The position numbers and the translations under genes were made by a program. From Bacteroides sp. CAG:709 (lineage in GTDB: Bacteria; Bacteroidota; Bacteroidia; Bacteroidales; UBA932), in the NCBI GenBank assembly GCA_000434935.1, contig FR882207.1, forward strand, positions 29,276 to 45,015: a DNA stretch of 15,740 nucleotides, read 5' to 3'. Positions 14,764-15,740 of this stretch are shown piece by piece. The notes under the pieces are model-generated. The model searched no databases. It was not told the DNA's origin and saw nothing but the letters and a program-made list of their open reading frames with translations. The first letter of the stretch is position 1. Every line of letters starts with the position of its first letter.

Positions 14764-15468
14764 ATGCTGAAGATATTGACATTTACTTTCAATTCTTTCG
14801 GGGAGAATTGTTCATTGGCTTGGGATGAAACAGGCGAAGGCGTCATCATTGACCCTGGTTTTTACAATGATGCGGAGGCGCAGGCCTTGTTCGGGAAGAT
14901 TGCCGAGAAGCAGGTGCGTCCTGTCATGGTGCTGCTGACGCACGGCCATTTCGACCATATTTTCGGGGTGAAGGAGTGTGCTGACAAATATGGCATTCCG
15001 GTCTACATGAATCAGGAGGACAATTATGTCCTTCAGCATAATTTCAGCCAGGTTTTCGGCCTGAAGGAGCCGGACACGTCCTTCTCCACGCTGCCGCTGG
15101 AGGATGGGCAGATTGTCAAGTTCGGCAATACTGAGTTTCAGGTGATTACCACTCCTGGACATACTCCGGGCGGCGTGTGTTTCTACGACAAGGCTGACAA
15201 GGTGGTCTTTACAGGTGACACTCTTTTCGCCGGCAGCATCGGCCGCACAGACCATCCGGGCGGCGATTATGACAAGTTGATCGTCTCATTGATGGATAAG
15301 CTCATGGGCATTCCAGGAGACGTGACCGTCTTCCCGGGCCATGGCCACAACACCATGATTTCCGACGAGCGCACCCACAATCCTTTCCTCCAGCCATTCA
15401 ACGAGCCCGACCAGGACCATCTCGACTGGGACACCGACGGCATCGAACTCCACGGCGGCGAGGCATAG
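14764..15468 (+). CDS. Metallo-beta-lactamase-fold hydrolase (glyoxalase II-like)
   Basis: This is a cytosolic binuclear-metal hydrolase of 234 residues. The metal ligands of the family are all present: H60-x-H62-x-D64-H65 in THGHFDHI, H133 in TPGHTPG, D152 in FTGDTLF and H193 in FPGHGH. The sequence starts directly in the beta-sandwich (LTFNSFGENCSLAW) with no signal peptide, and ends ERTHNPFL, then a short acidic tail. This layout is typical of the small glyoxalase II-like proteins annotated as MBL-fold hydrolases. The substrate (a thioester such as S-lactoyl-thiol, or another) cannot be assigned. It is divergent from the deoxynucleoside kinase, with a full promoter 60 bases upstream. A copy of the intergenic repeat element follows. 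Confidence 0.93.
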   Translation: MLKILTFTFNSFGENCSLAWDETGEGVIIDPGFYNDAEAQALFGKIAEKQVRPVMVLLTHGHFDHIFGVKECADKYGIPVYMNQEDNYVLQHNFSQVFGLKEPDTSFSTLPLEDGQIVKFGNTEFQVITTPGHTPGGVCFYDKADKVVFTGDTLFAGSIGRTDHPGGDYDKLIVSLMDKLMGIPGDVTVFPGHGHNTMISDERTHNPFLQPFNEPDQDHLDWDTDGIELHGGEA

Positions 15469-15655
15469 TGATTGTTTGGCTGGCCCTTTCCATCTCGGCC
15501 CAGGCGTCCATGTCTCCAGAGGCTCCACTTCCGCCGTGGCTGTGCTGATGTGACCGTTTTCCGTTTTTGTTCCAGACTTGCCCGACATCTGCCCACCCGT
15601 AAGCGTCTCCATGGTTACCCCACGACCGCCGGATGCGTGTCTCATGGCATTGAGT
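15469..15655. other. Gene-free spacer before the right-edge repeat
   Basis: No credible gene, terminator or RNA is seen in these 187 bases. A plus-strand reading frame crosses it, but its C-terminus is encoded by the repeat element that follows, so I do not call it. Confidence 0.45.
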
Positions 15656-15740
15656 CGGGACGCGGCCACGCCCCGTTTCTGGAGACGTTGATTTTCAATG
15701 GGTTATAAAACCGGGCGTGGAAACGTGGCCAAAAAAAGGC
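15656..15740. repeat. Second copy of the inverted-repeat element, cut by the window edge
   Basis: This segment matches the reverse complement of about 10216-10300 without gaps, with about 14 differences over 85 bases. It starts with the same 15-base terminus CGGGACGCGGCCACG and runs into GCGTGGAAACGTGGCC (15715-15730), seven A residues, and GGC at the very edge. In the complete copy the same point is the central hairpin (16-base arms, 7-base loop). The window therefore ends 3 bases into the right arm, and the rest of the element lies outside. Confidence 0.85.

Noticed and set aside
1..15740. A novel defence, biosynthetic or mobile gene system
   Set aside because: Every gene of credible length belongs to a well-known housekeeping family with intact motifs. 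There is no transposase, integrase, toxin, nuclease or unknown multi-gene cluster. The only unusual content is non-coding repeats.

Overview
The window is about 15.7 kb of chromosomal, housekeeping DNA from a member of the Bacteroidota, most likely order Bacteroidales. This rests on the malate dehydrogenase and PurF subfamilies, A-rich gene leaders without clear Shine-Dalgarno sequences, and promoter elements of the Bacteroidota TTTG / TAnnTTTG type. Base composition is moderate to slightly GC-rich. I cannot name the genus. There is no sign of phage, plasmid, CRISPR, tRNA or rRNA.

Layout. (1) Positions 1-10007 (+) hold a de novo purine operon in the order purL (5' end cut by the window edge), purC, purF, purM, purH, purD. 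purL/purC overlap by 1 base, purC/purF by 7, and purH/purD are 5 bases apart. purF and purM are separated by a 256-base interruption flanked by two near-identical copies of the purM leader. (2) 10008-10805 is a gene-free stretch between the convergent purD and S41 protease genes. It holds a 158-bp inverted-repeat element, three 51-bp-period palindromic tandem repeats and a terminator. (3) 10806-14653 (-) holds, in transcription order, a deoxynucleoside kinase, malate dehydrogenase (mdh) and a secreted S41/CtpA-type protease. The 430 bases between the kinase and mdh contain two diverged copies of an intergenic repeat and a duplicated mdh leader segment. (4) 14654-14763 is a divergent promoter region with overlapping, symmetric promoters. 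(5) 14764-15468 (+) is a metallo-beta-lactamase-fold hydrolase, followed by half of another copy of the inverted-repeat element, cut by the right edge.

How the genes work together. The operon supplies PurF (step 1), PurD (2), PurL (4), PurM (5), PurC (7) and PurH (9 and 10) of the PRPP-to-IMP pathway. purN, purE and purB are not in the window. The kinase supports deoxynucleotide salvage and mdh serves central carbon metabolism.

I found no novel multi-gene system. The genes are conventional. What is unusual is the non-coding DNA: several families of short intergenic repeats, two of which appear to have entered just upstream of genes and duplicated their leaders, plus an element whose missing half beyond the right edge can be predicted.
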